Assembly: GCF_019720895.1 (NCBI RefSeq)
Contig: NZ_JAHKSH010000005.1
Coordinates: 248,001 to 312,000 of the forward strand
Reading direction: 5' to 3'
Origin: Microbacterium salitolerans
GTDB taxonomy: Bacteria; Actinomycetota; Actinomycetes; Actinomycetales; Microbacteriaceae
Length of the DNA: 64,000 nucleotides
Part shown: piece by piece, positions 7,698-18,762 of the stretch
How positions within the stretch are numbered: position 1 is the stretch's first letter
Layout: every line of letters begins with the position of its first letter
The notes under the pieces: model-generated
The model's database searches: none
What the model was told of the DNA's origin: nothing
Seen by the model: only the letters and a program-made list of their open reading frames with translations
Program-made: the position numbers and the translations under genes

Positions 7698-7706
7698 AGA
7701 AGACCG

Positions 7707-8825
<1,119 letters not shown>

Positions 8826-8847
8826 CTATTGGCCGCGCGGACCTCTC

Positions 8848-9396
8848 TCAGTCGGTGCCGTCACCGTCCGAAACGGTGTCGTGGTCGTCGTCCTCGTCGT
8901 CCTCGTCGTCGTCCTCGTCGTCCTCGTCTTCCGACTCGTCGCCGCTGTCGTCGAGCTCATCGATGTCGACCCCGTCGACGTCGCCCGCGTGCAGGATGGA
9001 CGATCCGTCGTCGTGGAGCTCGTCGTCGTCCTCGTCGTCGTCCTCGGAGTCATCGTCTGACTCCGCCGCGGCGGCCGCCTGCGCGGCCTTGTACTCTTCG
9101 AGGCGCTGAGACCACGGGATCCACTCCGGCGCGACGAGCGCCTCGTCACCCGGCAGCAGCTCAGCCTCGAGCACCGTCGGGTCCTCGCCCTCGACCGCCG
9201 CGACCGACACCGTCCAGAACCAGCCGGGGTAGCCGGGCATCTCATTCGCGAACCGCAGCGAGACGACGCCGTCGTCGTGCGCGCGGTAGCCTGCGGGCTC
9301 CCCCACGGTCGCCTCGGGCGTGATCTCGAACAGGGCAGACCGCGCGAGGTCGTGGGCCTCGACGAGGCGGGAATCGAGCTCAGACGTCGATGTCAT
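8848..9396 (-). CDS. DUF3027 protein with acidic tail
   Basis: A 182-residue protein. The first about 100 residues form the DUF3027 core (RYHD-like YRAHDDGVVSLRFANEMPGYPGWFWTVSVA, then LLPGDEALVAPEWIPWSQRL). The rest is a low-complexity Asp/Glu tail. ATG at 9396 follows GGAAGG. The gene overlaps the end of the upstream cold-shock gene by 17 bases, so the two are translated together. DUF3027 has no established function; the acidic tail could bind basic partners (inference). Confidence 0.8.
   Translation of the reverse strand: MTSTSELDSRLVEAHDLARSALFEITPEATVGEPAGYRAHDDGVVSLRFANEMPGYPGWFWTVSVAAVEGEDPTVLEAELLPGDEALVAPEWIPWSQRLEEYKAAQAAAAAESDDDSEDDDEDDDELHDDGSSILHAGDVDGVDIDELDDSGDESEDEDDEDDDEDDEDDDHDTVSDGDGTD
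8871..9053. repeat. Low-complexity GTCGTCCTC-type repeat in coding sequence
   Basis: Two runs of short GTC/CTC-type codon repeats (about 8880-8945 and 9005-9050) encode the Asp/Glu tail of the DUF3027 protein. This is compositional coding repetition, not a mobile or CRISPR-type repeat. Such tracts may vary in length between strains. Confidence 0.7.
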
Positions 9397-9760
9397 CGGC
9401 GACCTTCCGGAGAACGGCCGCAATCTTGCGGGCATGGGGTTTGGAGGGGTAGCGGCCGCGTCGCAGGTCGCCGCCCATGTCGTCGAGCAGACGCACGAGG
9501 TCCTCGACGATCACGGCCATATCGTCGGCGCTCTTGCGCTTCGCCTTGACCGCGCTCGGAGGAGCGTCGAGCACACGCACCGACAGCGCGGACGGCCCGC
9601 GACGACCGTCGGCGACGCCGAATTCGAGGCGCGTCCCGCTGCGGACGGCCGCCCCCTCGGGCACCGCACTCGCGTGAAGGAAGACATCCTGCCCGTCGTC
9701 GGACGTGATGAACCCGAAGCCCTTGTCCTCGTCGTAGAACCTGACCTTGCCGGTGGGCAT
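9380..9760 (-). CDS. Cold-shock domain protein with C-terminal extension
   Basis: A 126-residue protein. Residues 1-65 are a cold-shock domain (TGKVRFYDEDKGFGFITSDDGQDVFLHASAV with RNP1 and RNP2). The remainder is a basic helical extension (RKSADDMAVIVEDLVRLLDDMGGDL...) absent from plain CspA. ATG at 9760 aligns with the CSD start. It overlaps and precedes the DUF3027 gene, a pairing I associate with actinobacteria. Likely a single-strand RNA/DNA-binding protein; the extension's role is unknown. Confidence 0.88.
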   Translation of the reverse strand: MPTGKVRFYDEDKGFGFITSDDGQDVFLHASAVPEGAAVRSGTRLEFGVADGRRGPSALSVRVLDAPPSAVKAKRKSADDMAVIVEDLVRLLDDMGGDLRRGRYPSKPHARKIAAVLRKVADDIDV

Positions 9761-9872
9761 ACTGACCTCGCTGTGAACTGCCGTGAACATCAGAAGAGGG
9801 ATCGGCTTGATCCCCCGCAATCAGATTAGCGCGGCGGACGCAGGGGCGGATCCGTCCACTACTGTGGGAGGG

Positions 9873-10136
9873 ATGAGCAGACAGCCCGGCGACGCACCCC
9901 CCGTGCGCCGCGTCGACAAGATCCTGGCGATGATGTCGCTGGGGATCCTCGTGCTGTCGATCGGCTGCTTCGTCTCGGTGATGATCGCGGGAGCCGTCGG
10001 CGTCGAGGACTACTCCTCCGGGGTCTGGCCGCAGGTGTTCATCGTGCAGATGGTCGGCCCCGTCGTCTCCTTCCTGCTGCTGCTGGCCCTCCTCATCATG
10101 AGCTTCATCCGACGCGGCAGGGCGAACCGCAGGTGA
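9873..10136 (+). CDS. Small membrane protein, two helices
   Basis: An 87-residue protein of unknown function. GGGAGGG immediately upstream supports the ATG at 9873. It has a short polar N-terminus, then two hydrophobic helices (ILAMMSLGILVLSIGCFVSVMIAGAV and MVGPVVSFLLLLALLIMSF) and a basic C-terminus. Its stop overlaps the GTG start of the next gene, so it may be cotranscribed with the helicase pair. Confidence 0.75.
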   Translation: MSRQPGDAPPVRRVDKILAMMSLGILVLSIGCFVSVMIAGAVGVEDYSSGVWPQVFIVQMVGPVVSFLLLLALLIMSFIRRGRANRR

Positions 10137-11830
10137 CGCGCGTGAACAGCACCGTGGCACGGCTGATCGCCGAGCGGCTCGCCGCCGCCGACGACCATGA
10201 CCTCGCGAAGCTGTTCACCGAGCGGCGCCTCTCGCCCACGTCGCCGCCGGCGTCGTCGTGGGGCGACTTCTTCGACGCCGCCGAGACGCTGCTCCAGCAC
10301 GACGCCATCGTGCATGCGGTCTCGGCGCTCGGGCGCGACGACCTGGCGGCGCTCACGAGCGGCTCCCCTCTGCGTTCGCTCACCCTGACCGACGATGCGG
10401 GGCTCGCTCTTCCCGGTGTGCTCGAGGCGATCGGCGACGCCGACATCTCCCCGACGCCCACGTCGACGCCGCTGGCGGCCGAAGAGGTCGCCGCCGGCCA
10501 CGCGGCAGAGCGCGCGTTCACGACGATCACGGCGCTCGCCGACATCATGATCCAGGCGCTCACGGCCCCCCTCGCACGCGTCGGCACCGGCGCCATGGGG
10601 GCAGCCGATCGGCGCCACCTCGCGGAGCAGCAGATCGTGCAGACGCCCGAGGAGGCAGAGGCCCTCATGCGGCTCGCGTCCGCGACCGGCCTCATGCGCG
10701 GACATGAGAGACGCATCCACACCACAGAGGCCGGCGCGGCGTGGGTGCAGCAGTCGACCCCCGCCCGGTGGGCGGAGCTCGCCGAACGCCTGCGCGACGC
10801 CCTTCCCGCGGCTCTGCGCACGGCAGAGGGCGGCTGGATCGACCCGGCGCTCTGGCCCGACGCGTATCCGCTCGACGAGACGTGGCCGGACAAGGCACGC
10901 GGCTGGATCGAGTTCGCGCGCCTCGTCGGTCTCGTCGCCGACGGAGAGCAGCCCGCGGAGCCGACGTGGGCGACGACGCTGCGGCGGGGATCCGCCGCGG
11001 AACCGACTCCCCTCGTCGTGCTGCTGCCGCACGAGGTCGAGAACGTCTACCTGCAGAACGACCTCACGGCGATCAGCCCTGGCCCCCTCGCGCCCGCGCT
11101 GGACGTGCGCCTCCGCCGCATGGCCGTGCGCGAGTCGCACGCGCAGGCCTCGACCTATCGGTTCACGGAGGCCTCGATCTCGCGAGCCCTCAGCGCCGGC
11201 GAGACGTCTGAGACGGTGCACGAGTTCCTCGAGAGGCTCTCGCTCACGGGTGTCCCGCAGCCGCTCGACTATCTGCTGCACCGCGCCGCCGATCGCCACG
11301 GGCTCATCCGCGTGTCCCTCGACCCGACGATGGGTCACACCGTCGTCTCGAGCCGCGATCACGACCTGGTGCGCACGCTCTCGGTCGACCAGTCGCTGCA
11401 GGCGATCGGGCTCGTGCTCGACGGGGCCATGCTGCGCAGCCGCGCACCCCGCGACGCCGTCTACTGGGCGCTCGCCGACGCGCGCTACCCCGTCGTCGCG
11501 ATCGACGACGCGGGCGACATGATCCCCCTCGACCGCCACCGTCTCGCGCCGGCGGGCGACGCCGCTCACGACTTCGCCGATCTCATCAGCCGGCTCCACG
11601 ACGGTCAGGGCGGCGACGCCGACGCGGCGTGGATGGACCGCGAGCTGGACACGGCGATCAAGGACCGGGCGACGCTCGCGATCGAGGTGAACATGCCCGA
11701 CGGCAGCGTGCGCGAGCTGACCCTCGAGGCGACCGGCCTCGGCGGAGGCCGGCTGCGCGGACGCGACGCCAAGGCCGACGTCGAGCGCACTCTCCCGGTC
11801 TCACTGATCCGCACGGTACGACGCCTCTGA
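10133..11830 (+). CDS. Helicase-associated domain protein (XPB partner)
   Basis: A 565-residue protein with the helicase-associated (Helicase_C_3-type) domain: a repetitive N-terminal half of winged-helix character and a C-terminal region ending in a small beta domain (EVNMPDGSVRELTLEATG). No Walker A or DEAD motif is visible, so it is not itself a helicase. Its start GTG at 10133 overlaps the stop of the small membrane gene. The XPB gene begins 36 bases downstream, so the two gene products probably act together. Its own biochemical role is not established. Confidence 0.8.
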   Translation: MTRVNSTVARLIAERLAAADDHDLAKLFTERRLSPTSPPASSWGDFFDAAETLLQHDAIVHAVSALGRDDLAALTSGSPLRSLTLTDDAGLALPGVLEAIGDADISPTPTSTPLAAEEVAAGHAAERAFTTITALADIMIQALTAPLARVGTGAMGAADRRHLAEQQIVQTPEEAEALMRLASATGLMRGHERRIHTTEAGAAWVQQSTPARWAELAERLRDALPAALRTAEGGWIDPALWPDAYPLDETWPDKARGWIEFARLVGLVADGEQPAEPTWATTLRRGSAAEPTPLVVLLPHEVENVYLQNDLTAISPGPLAPALDVRLRRMAVRESHAQASTYRFTEASISRALSAGETSETVHEFLERLSLTGVPQPLDYLLHRAADRHGLIRVSLDPTMGHTVVSSRDHDLVRTLSVDQSLQAIGLVLDGAMLRSRAPRDAVYWALADARYPVVAIDDAGDMIPLDRHRLAPAGDAAHDFADLISRLHDGQGGDADAAWMDRELDTAIKDRATLAIEVNMPDGSVRELTLEATGLGGGRLRGRDAKADVERTLPVSLIRTVRRL

Positions 11831-11865
11831 CCCGATCGCACGGTACGACGGTAGACTCGACTGCT

Positions 11866-13506
11866 ATGGCTGATGGCCCCCTGATCGTCCAGAGCGACCG
11901 CACCGTGCTCCTCGAGGTCGCGCATGCGGACGCCGAGACCGCACGCCACGAACTGGCGGTGTTCGCCGAGCTCGAGCGCGCTCCCGAGCACATCCACACC
12001 TACCGCATCACGCGTCTCGGCCTGTGGAATGCGCGCGCCGCCGGCCACACCGCCGACGACATGCTCGCGACGCTCGAGCGATGGACCCGGTTCCCCGTCC
12101 CGCCGTCGGTGTCGACCGACCTGCGCGAGACGGTCGATCGCTATGGTCGCCTCACGATCGAACGCGGCGACGACGGCGAGCTCCTGCTGAAGTCATCCGA
12201 CCGCGCCGTGCTGCGCGAGGTGTCGCGCAACAAGCGCATCCAGAATCTCCTGATCGGGCACCCGGATCCCGACACGCACGTCGTGGACGCATGGGCGCGC
12301 GGCCAGATCAAGCAGGAGCTGCTCAAGATCGGCTGGCCTGCCGAGGATCTGGCCGGCTACACGCCGGGCACACCTCATGAGATCTCGCTCGACCAGAGCG
12401 ACTGGCATCTCCGGCCGTACCAGCAGCAGGCCGTCGACACGTTCTCGCACGACGGATCCGGCGTCGTGGTCCTGCCGTGCGGCGCGGGCAAGACGCTCGT
12501 CGGCGCGGGGGCGATGGCGGCGACGGGGACGACGACGCTGATTCTCGTGACGAACACCGTCTCGGCCCGGCAGTGGCGCGACGAGCTGCTCGCGCGCACG
12601 TCGCTCACAGAGGACGAGATCGGCGAGTACTCGGGCCAGATCAAGGAGATCAAGCCCGTCACCATCGCGACCTATCAGATCCTCACATCGAAGAGGAAGG
12701 GCGAGTATGCGCATCTCGACGTGCTCGACGCCCTCGACTGGGGACTCATCGTCTACGACGAGGTGCACCTGCTCCCCGCCCCCGTGTTCAAGCTCACGGC
12801 CGACCTGCAGGCCCGTCGCCGTCTCGGCCTGACCGCCACGCTCGTGCGCGAGGACGGACGCGAGGGCGATGTGTTCAGCCTCATCGGCCCCAAGCGATTC
12901 GACGCGCCGTGGAAGGAGATCGAGGCGCAGGGCTATATCTCCCCCGCCGCCTGCTACGAGGTGCGCGTCGACCTTCCTGCCTCGGAACGCCTCGAGTACG
13001 CGGCGGCGCCGGACGATGCGCGCTACCGACTCGCCGCCACGGCTCCCGCCAAGATCGATGCCGTGCGCGAGATCATTGCGCGACACCCCGGTGAGCAGAT
13101 CCTCGTGATCGGTCAGTATCTCGATCAGCTCGACGAGCTGAGTGACGCGCTCGACGCGCCGCAGATCACGGGCTCCACCCCGGTCGACGACCGCGAGCGA
13201 CTGTTCCAGGAGTTCCGCGAGGGATCCCTGAGCCTCCTCGTCGTGTCGAAGGTCGCGAACTTCTCCGTCGACCTGCCAGAGGCCTCCGTCGCCATCCAGG
13301 TGTCCGGCTCCTTCGGCTCGCGCCAGGAGGAGGCGCAGCGGCTCGGACGGCTCCTGCGGCCCAAGCAATCGGACCACACGGCGAGCTTCTACACGCTCAT
13401 CGCGCGCGACACGGTCGACCAGGATTTCGCCCAGAACCGGCAGCGCTTCCTCGCGGAGCAGGGATACAGCTACACGATCCTCGACACTCACGATCTGGCC
13501 GCCTGA
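11866..13506 (+). CDS. XPB/Ssl2-like DNA repair helicase
   Basis: A 546-residue superfamily 2 helicase of the bacterial XPB group. The N-terminus MADGPLIVQSDRTVLLE matches the mycobacterial XPB start. Motifs seen in order: Q-like LRPYQQQAVDTF, Walker A PCGAGKT, motif Ia-Ib (ILVTNTVSARQW, ATYQ), DEAH-type box YDEVHLLPA, LTATLVRED (motif III, including the RED motif of XPB), and motif VI GRLLRPK. Mycobacterial XPB unwinds 3'-5' in vitro. Its repair pathway in bacteria is not settled. Confidence 0.92.
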   Translation: MADGPLIVQSDRTVLLEVAHADAETARHELAVFAELERAPEHIHTYRITRLGLWNARAAGHTADDMLATLERWTRFPVPPSVSTDLRETVDRYGRLTIERGDDGELLLKSSDRAVLREVSRNKRIQNLLIGHPDPDTHVVDAWARGQIKQELLKIGWPAEDLAGYTPGTPHEISLDQSDWHLRPYQQQAVDTFSHDGSGVVVLPCGAGKTLVGAGAMAATGTTTLILVTNTVSARQWRDELLARTSLTEDEIGEYSGQIKEIKPVTIATYQILTSKRKGEYAHLDVLDALDWGLIVYDEVHLLPAPVFKLTADLQARRRLGLTATLVREDGREGDVFSLIGPKRFDAPWKEIEAQGYISPAACYEVRVDLPASERLEYAAAPDDARYRLAATAPAKIDAVREIIARHPGEQILVIGQYLDQLDELSDALDAPQITGSTPVDDRERLFQEFREGSLSLLVVSKVANFSVDLPEASVAIQVSGSFGSRQEEAQRLGRLLRPKQSDHTASFYTLIARDTVDQDFAQNRQRFLAEQGYSYTILDTHDLAA

Positions 13507-13607
13507 CCAGTCGAGACACGGCATCGACGAGTGGATCCGGTGATGGATTCCCGCGATCAGCGCGCCGAACGCACCACATCGGGTCCATTCGTCGACATAA
13601 TGGGGGC

Positions 13608-14300
13608 ATGACCGCACCGCGCATCCTCGTAGTCGACGACGAGCCGAACATCCGCGACCTGCTCTCGCAGAGCCTGCGATTCGCCGGATTCCAGGTGAGG
13701 ACCGTCATCAACGGCGCACAGACGATCTCGGCAGTGCTCGAGGAGGAGCCCGATCTGATCGTGCTCGACGTCATGCTCCCCGACATGAACGGGTTCAGCG
13801 TGACCAAGCGTCTGCGCGACGCGGGGTACACCGCGCCCATCATCTTCCTCACCGCGAAAGACGAGACCGACGACAAGATCAAGGGCCTCAACGCCGGCGG
13901 CGACGACTACGTCACGAAGCCGTTCAGTCTCGACGAGATCGTCGCGCGCATCCAGGCGGTCCTTCGCCGCACGATGCAGTCCGACGAGGAAGAGTCGGTC
14001 ATCCGCACGGGCGAGCTGACGATGGACCAGGACACGCACGACGTGTACGTCGGGGACACCGCCATCGACCTCAGCCCCACCGAGTTCAAGCTGCTGCGGT
14101 ACCTCATGCTCAACCCCAACCGCGTCCTGTCGAAGGCGCAGATCCTCGATCACGTCTGGGAGTACGATTTCAACGGCGATGCGGGCATCGTCGAGAGCTA
14201 CATCTCGTACCTGCGCCGCAAGATCGATCCCCACGCGTCCGAGTCGCTCATCCAGACCAAGCGCGGCTTCGGATACATGCTCAAGGTCGACAAGGCCTGA
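13608..14300 (+). CDS. OmpR/PhoP-family response regulator
   Basis: A 230-residue regulator. The receiver domain has the acidic pair DDE, phospho-acceptor Asp in IVLDVMLPDMNG and the conserved Lys in VTKPFSL. The C-terminal winged helix ends in IQTKRGFGYMLKV. It is the first gene of a two-gene operon with the kinase that follows 26 bases later. Overall it resembles the TcrA/PhoP-like regulators of actinobacteria. The stimulus is unknown. Confidence 0.9.
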   Translation: MTAPRILVVDDEPNIRDLLSQSLRFAGFQVRTVINGAQTISAVLEEEPDLIVLDVMLPDMNGFSVTKRLRDAGYTAPIIFLTAKDETDDKIKGLNAGGDDYVTKPFSLDEIVARIQAVLRRTMQSDEEESVIRTGELTMDQDTHDVYVGDTAIDLSPTEFKLLRYLMLNPNRVLSKAQILDHVWEYDFNGDAGIVESYISYLRRKIDPHASESLIQTKRGFGYMLKVDKA

Positions 14301-14326
14301 CCCCCACTCCCTGAAGGACATCTGCC

Positions 14327-16108
14327 CTGGCCGCCCGCTCCGACGCCTTCACCCGCTGGTGGCGCCGCCGCAGCCTGCGCTCGAAGGTCACGGGCGTCAC
14401 GGTCGGCGTCCTCGCGGCCGGCCTGATCTCGGCGGGCGTCGGGTCGACGCCCGTCCTGAAGTCCATGCTGTCCGGCTATGTCGACTCGTCCGTCCAGCAG
14501 CTCACGGGAACCGACGTCTACGAGACGGTCTTCGACATCGTCGAGGGCGACGAGCCGGGCAGCGTCTCCGTCCGCGCGAAGAATCCTGAGCCGCGCACCG
14601 AGTACATCGTCGCGATGTACGACGAGACGGGCACGCTCGTCGACGTCGCGGGCGGCGATCAGGGCCCCGGCGGCGAACCGCTGTTCCCGACGGAGCTCAG
14701 CGTGCAGGACGCGTTCCTCAATCAGGACCGCACGTTCTCGCTCGACGCCGTCGATGGATCCGGCTATCGCGCGGCCGTCGTGCCGATCCAGGTCGACGGG
14801 GCCGAGGGCAGCACGCTGTACGCGCAGCTCGTCGCGCTCCCGCTGAACGAGGTCGACTCCTTCGTCACGACGTACATCGGCGTCTTCACGACGATGACGG
14901 TGCTGACGCTCGTCGTGGGCGCGCTCGTCACGCGCTGGCTCGTGACGCTCGCGTTCCGCCGCCTCGGTCAGGTCGAGTCGACCGCCATGCGCATCGCCGA
15001 CGGCGACTTCGCGCAGCGCATGACCGACATCGAACCGACCACCGAGGTCGGTCGCCTCAAGATCGCGATCAACACGATGCTCGACCGCCTCGACGACTCC
15101 TTCGCCGAGCGCGACGCGACGGTCGAGAAGATGCGCCGGTTCATCGGCGACGCGAGCCACGAGCTGCGCACGCCGCTGGTGAGTGTGCGCGGCTACGCCG
15201 AGCTCTTCCGCATGGGCGCCATCGAGACCCATGAGGACACGGGCAAGGCGATGGAGCGCATCGAGAAGGAGGCCAAGCGCATGACCTCCCTCGTCGAGGA
15301 TCTCCTCTCGCTCGCGCGTCTGGACGAGCGCAAGGCGTTCGAGATCACCGACGTCGACCTGCGCCAGGTGGCGAGCGACGCGGCGCTGGACGTGCGTGCG
15401 GCGGATCCCGGTCGCCAGGTCGCGGTGAACGACACGACCTTCGAGGCGCTCACGGGCCCGATCACCATCATCTCGTCCGGCGCACGCGACGCCATGGACC
15501 CGGCACAGGAGCAGCCTCCGGCCCCTTCCGCCGAGGCAGCGACCGGGCCGCCGACGGCCTCGATCCGGAGCGCGTGGAGCGCGGGCTCCGCGGCCCTCTC
15601 CCGCGCGCAGGCCACCACGCGGGCGTTTCTGCGTCGTCGGGGCGAGGACGGCGCCACCGAGGGCGACGACGCGCACGGGGAGGAGATCGCGCCACTGGAC
15701 TTCTCCGGGCCGACGGAGGGCAAGCCCGTCGACGTGCCCCCGATCGTGCGCGGTGCGGAGGAGAAGATCCAGCAGGTCGTATCGAACCTGCTCGGCAACG
15801 CGCGTCGCTACAGTCCTCCCGACTCCGCGATCGAGCTCGAGGTCGGCGTCGACGTCGACACGCACATGGGCTGGATCTCGATCGTCGATCACGGCGAGGG
15901 GATCCCCCCGGAGATCCGCGGGAAGATCTTCGAGCGCTTCTGGCGCGCCGACACGTCGCGTACGCGCGAGACGGGCGGCAGCGGCCTGGGGCTCGCGATC
16001 GTCGCCTCGATCGTCGAGCGACTCGACGGCTCCGTCTCGGTGTTCGAGACTCCGGGCGGCGGCGCGACGTTCCAGGTCGGCTTCCCGCTGGCCGATCAGC
16101 CGGCCTGA
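14327..16108 (+). CDS. Sensor histidine kinase, probable CTG start
   Basis: A 593-residue membrane kinase partnered with the preceding regulator. It has TM1 near residues 22-45, an extracytoplasmic domain, TM2 near 180-205, HAMP, the H-box FIGDASHELRTP with His at about residue 278, then ATPase boxes (LLGNARRYS; IVDHGEGIPPE; GGSGLGL). No ATG, GTG or TTG lies between an in-frame TGA (14312-14314) and ATG 14465, which would delete TM1. CTG at 14327 stands 8 bases after AAGGA and restores it. About 100 Ala/Pro-rich residues (375-475) interrupt the region before the N-box. Confidence 0.85.
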   Translation: MAARSDAFTRWWRRRSLRSKVTGVTVGVLAAGLISAGVGSTPVLKSMLSGYVDSSVQQLTGTDVYETVFDIVEGDEPGSVSVRAKNPEPRTEYIVAMYDETGTLVDVAGGDQGPGGEPLFPTELSVQDAFLNQDRTFSLDAVDGSGYRAAVVPIQVDGAEGSTLYAQLVALPLNEVDSFVTTYIGVFTTMTVLTLVVGALVTRWLVTLAFRRLGQVESTAMRIADGDFAQRMTDIEPTTEVGRLKIAINTMLDRLDDSFAERDATVEKMRRFIGDASHELRTPLVSVRGYAELFRMGAIETHEDTGKAMERIEKEAKRMTSLVEDLLSLARLDERKAFEITDVDLRQVASDAALDVRAADPGRQVAVNDTTFEALTGPITIISSGARDAMDPAQEQPPAPSAEAATGPPTASIRSAWSAGSAALSRAQATTRAFLRRRGEDGATEGDDAHGEEIAPLDFSGPTEGKPVDVPPIVRGAEEKIQQVVSNLLGNARRYSPPDSAIELEVGVDVDTHMGWISIVDHGEGIPPEIRGKIFERFWRADTSRTRETGGSGLGLAIVASIVERLDGSVSVFETPGGGATFQVGFPLADQPA

Positions 16109-16126
16109 CACGCGCGTGTCACGCGA

Positions 16127-16151
16127 GGCAGCGTGTCCACAATCGCGGATC
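16127..16151 (+). repeat. Second copy of the DnaA-box-bearing 25-base motif
   Basis: It matches 503-527 at 23 of 25 positions and contains GTGTCCACA (16133-16141). It lies between the kinase and the WXG100 gene. A shorter match with the same 9-mer is on the minus strand at 25462-25475. Confidence 0.45.
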
Positions 16152-16242
16152 CGGTGAGGTTATCTGAGGATCCGCCCATCCGGTCGAGCGGGAGGGGCCG
16201 CGGCGTTCCTAGCGTGGGGGCACCCACACGAAAGGAGCCCGT

Positions 16243-16530
16243 ATGGCCCAGTTCACAGTTGACAGCGACATGGTCATGTCCACCCAGGCCGAGGTGACGG
16301 CGGCGGCCGAGCGTCTGCGCTCGGAGGTCACGTTCCTCATGTCGAAGGTGCAGCACCTCGAGGCGAGCTGGCAGGGAGGCGCGTCGCAGGCATTCCAAGG
16401 GCTCGCCGCCGACTGGCAGACCCTGCACCTGCAGGTCGAGGACGCGCTGCAGAACCTCGCCCACCGCCTCCGCGCGGCGGGATCCGGCTATCAGCAGGTC
16501 GAGCAGGACGTCGCCGGCATGTTCCGCTGA
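16243..16530 (+). CDS. WXG100 (ESAT-6-like) protein
   Basis: A 95-residue helical-hairpin protein with the WQG turn at residues 43-45 and long amphipathic helices on both sides. AAAGGAG precedes the ATG. WXG100 proteins are type VII secretion substrates, usually encoded in pairs beside EccC-type ATPase genes. None is visible in this window, so it is an orphan here; its secretion system would have to be elsewhere. A homodimer is possible. The YxxxD/E-type C-terminal export signal may be YQQVEQD near residues 86-92. Confidence 0.88.
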   Translation: MAQFTVDSDMVMSTQAEVTAAAERLRSEVTFLMSKVQHLEASWQGGASQAFQGLAADWQTLHLQVEDALQNLAHRLRAAGSGYQQVEQDVAGMFR

Positions 16531-16578
16531 TCCGAGACCCCGCCTCCGCGCGCTTGGACCTGTCCTGCGCATGCAGAA

Positions 16579-16612
16579 GGGCGGCCCTCCTCCCGTGGGA
16601 GAAGGGCCGCCC
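16579..16612. terminator. Hairpin between the WXG100 gene and groEL
   Basis: A 10-bp stem (16579-16588 with 16603-16612) encloses a second small CTCCC/GGAG pairing. It lies between two convergent genes and can serve both. Confidence 0.7.
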
Positions 16613-16636
16613 CGCAATCGCGTCAGCGAGAGTGGA

Positions 16637-18295
<1,659 letters not shown>

Positions 18296-18322
18296 TTAGC
18301 ACTCAGTCGGGCCGAGTGCTAA
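18296..18322 (-). promoter_or_regulatory. CIRCE operator, perfect
   Basis: TTAGCACTC at 18296-18304 and its exact inverted copy GAGTGCTAA at 18314-18322 are separated by 9 bases. This is the full HrcA binding consensus. It lies 37 bases before the groEL ATG. Confidence 0.95.
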
Positions 18323-18326
18323 TGGC

Positions 18327-18355
18327 ATTCTGGCACTCGACCCCCATGAGTGCAA
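18327..18355 (-). promoter_or_regulatory. groEL promoter with a second CIRCE-like site
   Basis: On the minus strand, TTGCAC (complement of 18350-18355) and CAGAAT (complement of 18327-18332) are spaced by 17 bases. Overlapping them, GCACTC (18333-18338) and GAGTGC (18348-18353) are spaced by 9 bases, a weaker CIRCE core. The operator therefore covers the spacer and part of the -35. Confidence 0.75.
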
Positions 18356-18393
18356 ACTTCTTTCCGCGTGCCCGACGCACACCGCACACGACC

Positions 18394-18426
18394 ACGGCGC
18401 CCCGCGATCGGATCGCGGGGCGCCGT
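18394..18426 (-). terminator. Terminator of cspA
   Basis: A perfect 16-bp stem (18394-18409 with 18411-18426) lies 14 bases after the cspA stop. It also separates cspA from the groEL promoter. Confidence 0.75.
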
Positions 18427-18440
18427 GAATGAGGTGGTGA

Positions 18441-18644
18441 TCAGCCGAGCGGGCGAACCGTCTCGGCCTGCGGGCCCTTCTGGCCGGCGCCGACGGTGAA
18501 CTCGACGGCCTGTCCCTCATCGAGCACGCGGAAGCCGCTCATCTCGATGTTCGAGTAGTGGACGAAGACATCCTGACCGTCGTCGACGGTGATGAATCCG
18601 AACCCCTTCTCCGCGTTGAACCACTTCACTGTGCCCTGGGCCAT
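18441..18644 (-). CDS. cspA: Cold-shock protein CspA
   Basis: A 67-residue single cold-shock domain ([31 protein letters not shown]), with RNP1 KGFGFI and RNP2 DVFVHY. AGGAG precedes ATG 18644. It should act as an RNA chaperone. Unlike the protein at 9380-9760 it has no extension. Confidence 0.95.
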   Translation of the reverse strand: MAQGTVKWFNAEKGFGFITVDDGQDVFVHYSNIEMSGFRVLDEGQAVEFTVGAGQKGPQAETVRPLG

Positions 18645-18762
18645 GCTCACTCCTGATGGTGCGGAACCCACCCTGCAATCGGGTGCTTCCGGCGATGCTA
18701 TCGAGGAGGGTCCGCGCCCAGACGACGTTCCGGCCGCCGTTGACGGTCACGACCCGAGGTGT

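Noticed and set aside
8871-9053. Short tandem repeats resembling a CRISPR or microsatellite element
   Set aside because: Units are codon-sized and encode an Asp/Glu tail; there are no spacers or conserved repeats.
14198-16111. 637-codon minus-strand frame opposite the histidine kinase
   Set aside because: Composition is Arg/Asp/His-rich with no domain; the plus strand encodes a clear kinase.
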